The position numbers and the translations under genes were made by a program. A stretch of DNA of 64,000 nucleotides from Campylorhamphus procurvoides (taxonomy: Eukaryota > Chordata > Aves > Passeriformes > Dendrocolaptidae). The stretch is from NCBI GenBank assembly GCA_013396655.1, contig WBMV01000278.1, positions 62,001-126,000 of the forward strand, given 5' to 3'. Position 1 is the first letter of the stretch; every line of letters starts with the position of its first letter. Positions 62,211 to 64,000 of this stretch are shown one piece after another. A model generated the notes under the pieces. That model saw only the letters and a program-made list of their open reading frames with translations, ran no database searches and was not told where the DNA came from.

Positions 62211-64000
62211 CTGGAAAACACAAGAACATCTTAATCAACATGACACTAGTAAAACATGTATTTCCTGTTTTATGCTGCAGATAATGGTTCTTAGATAGCC
62301 CTGCAGTTTTTCTCTCCTTTAACTCATTCTGCCTCTGGTGTCTACATAGCAATACACTTCTTTGGGTACGAGCTTATATTGCAGCTCCACAGTCATGGAG
62401 CACTACCAGATCATTCACCAGTACATTAATAATTGGGATTAGGCACAGAGTTGTATTTCTGTCAAGTCATCTCAAGTACATGGCACGAAGTTTGTGCCTG
62501 CTGCAGCAGCAGACCTGATACTTGATCCTGCATAAAAAATATAGTACTTATGGACAAATTTGAACTGGCAACTTTACAGGGCTGCAACATTTGTGATACA
62601 ATTCTAGAAGTTCTAAAGATCATTGTGTTGTGCTACTGAGCCACCCCTATCTGTACACAGAAACCTTCATTGTTGTACTTTCTTTCTTGCAATTTCTTGC
62701 AAGACTTCGAACCCATCTGTAGCAGCACAGGTTTGTTCCTTCTTCAATCATACTTTATGAGAGCTGTAATTGATAAAATGCACTATGAGTGTCATAAAGG
62801 ACAACTGTTTTACACAGGCTATAAAAGTAATGAACTTACAACCCCAAGCTTCCATCAATATCCCATCCTTGACGTCTCCCCAGTGAATAAAAGAGAATGG
62901 AAACCCAGCAAATGAAATTTTTACCTTCCTGTGACCACAAGATTTTTTTTGTGTGCAATACAGCTAAGAAATAAAAAAGCAGGTAGTCAAAATGAGTGGG
63001 TAGGAGCATGAAACACTGAAATTGTAAGCAGAAGCATGAAGACTTGCCAATGGAGTTAATTTTTCCCTTCAACAGCAATTAAGTGACTCTTTGCAGCTCT
63101 TACAGAACAGTCTGCTCTCTGAACAAGTGTGGTCTGCAAATACCGGAGACTTTATTTTTCCTCTCTGCAACTTTTAAAGCTATTGTTGTTAATGTGATTT
63201 TTCTGCTGCAGGAAGCCCTGTCAAGGGACAGAGAGCATGAAGTACTGAGTGGGAGAACTGAAGATACTTTGTTAGAAAAAGGCAGAGCCTGTGAAACCTC
63301 CCAGCTATGAACTTGTGAAACCAGTACTCATCTACCTCCCATCACAAGATCTGAACAGGCTGATGACAGCTCAGAGAAGTGTGGGATGCCACAGGAAAGA
63401 CAAACAACAACTCTTAACTAAATAAGCTGATGGAAAAGCACCAAACACTGTCTTGTTAACTTTTCCTAGAGAAAGTAATTAGATTGCCAGTATGATTTTT
63501 AGAAGTGATAATCAGATCAAACAAATTACTAACATTTCTCTGAGCCAGTAAGCAATGCTTTGGCTTCTCATATAATGTGTATTTTTGCAAAAGAATTTAT
63601 GTTAGATCTAAGCAACATCCTGGGAATTAATGCTTATGGCAGATGCTGCTAAACAATATTGCTTAGCATTAGGACCCAGTAACATAAAAGAATTCTGTGT
63701 TGCGCTTCTATTACTGTATCAGGATTGGGAGCTTTTTGCTCTTTAGGACTGTGGGAACCCAGACTGACCTAAAGAACTAATGGCAATGATGTAGATTGAG
63801 TTTCACTGATGCTCTTCTTAAAAACAAGGTGAACATTATATTTATACTTTTTATTTCAATTGGCTCTCAAACAAAAAGCGATCGTGGCTCTGTTACAGTC
63901 ATCTCTCCCAGATTTTTATGTTCTTGTGCCAGGGCCAGGTAGTAACAGACAAAGCATATCATGAGATCATCAAAAGCACTACTTTTTGAGCTTCATGTCT
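62211..64000 (-). other. TNKS: TNKS intron continuing past the window
   Basis: No further TNKS exon is recognisable here; the preceding ankyrin exon, which should end in the AASYG region, is not present. I see no transposon I can name. The gene continues beyond the right edge. Confidence 0.8.

Overview
This is vertebrate nuclear DNA, almost certainly from a bird. The two genes present are split into exons with GT-AG introns. The interspersed repeats are mainly CR1 LINEs with typical avian 3' ends, plus one old MIR fragment. The DUSP4 N-terminus also resembles, as far as I recall it, the avian form. The species cannot be fixed from the sequence alone.

Layout. Positions 1-36388 form a long intergenic region with no supportable gene. 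It holds CR1 fragments (about 3294-3860, 14262-14450, 15727-15900, possibly 11565-11760), a MIR fragment (about 18866-18985), homopolymer runs and several AT-rich stretches that look like candidate conserved non-coding elements. A CpG-rich block at about 36517-37990 contains exon 1 and the promoter of DUSP4 (MKP-2, a nuclear MAP-kinase phosphatase). DUSP4 exons 2-4 follow at 40510-41886, with a 3'UTR to about 43105. TNKS (tankyrase-1, a poly-ADP-ribosyltransferase) lies tail-to-tail on the minus strand. Its last ten coding exons occupy 48561-62210, its roughly 5.4-kb 3'UTR runs from 48560 down to about 43170, and the gene continues beyond the right edge. The TNKS part covers the end of the ankyrin region, the SAM domain and the complete C-terminal PARP domain.

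The most important observation concerns the assembly. DUSP4 exon 1 sits between two single-N gaps (36516 and 36933), and these are flanked by an exact 127-bp duplication (36389-36515 = 36934-37060). The first 13 bases of the exon-1 block equal the last 13 bases before a third N (37526). The simplest reading is that the exon-1 contig belongs at 37526, downstream of its promoter, and was placed about 1 kb too far upstream. About ten codons and the splice donor of exon 1 are missing or unresolved.

DUSP4 and TNKS share no pathway that the sequence reveals; their link is positional. Their 3' ends lie within about 100 bp of each other and may overlap. I found no CRISPR array, tRNA or rRNA gene, or sign of a new multi-gene system. 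The notable items are structural: the misplaced exon 1, a promoter motif cluster, convergent 3' ends sharing an AT-rich element, and an inverted CR1 pair in a TNKS intron.
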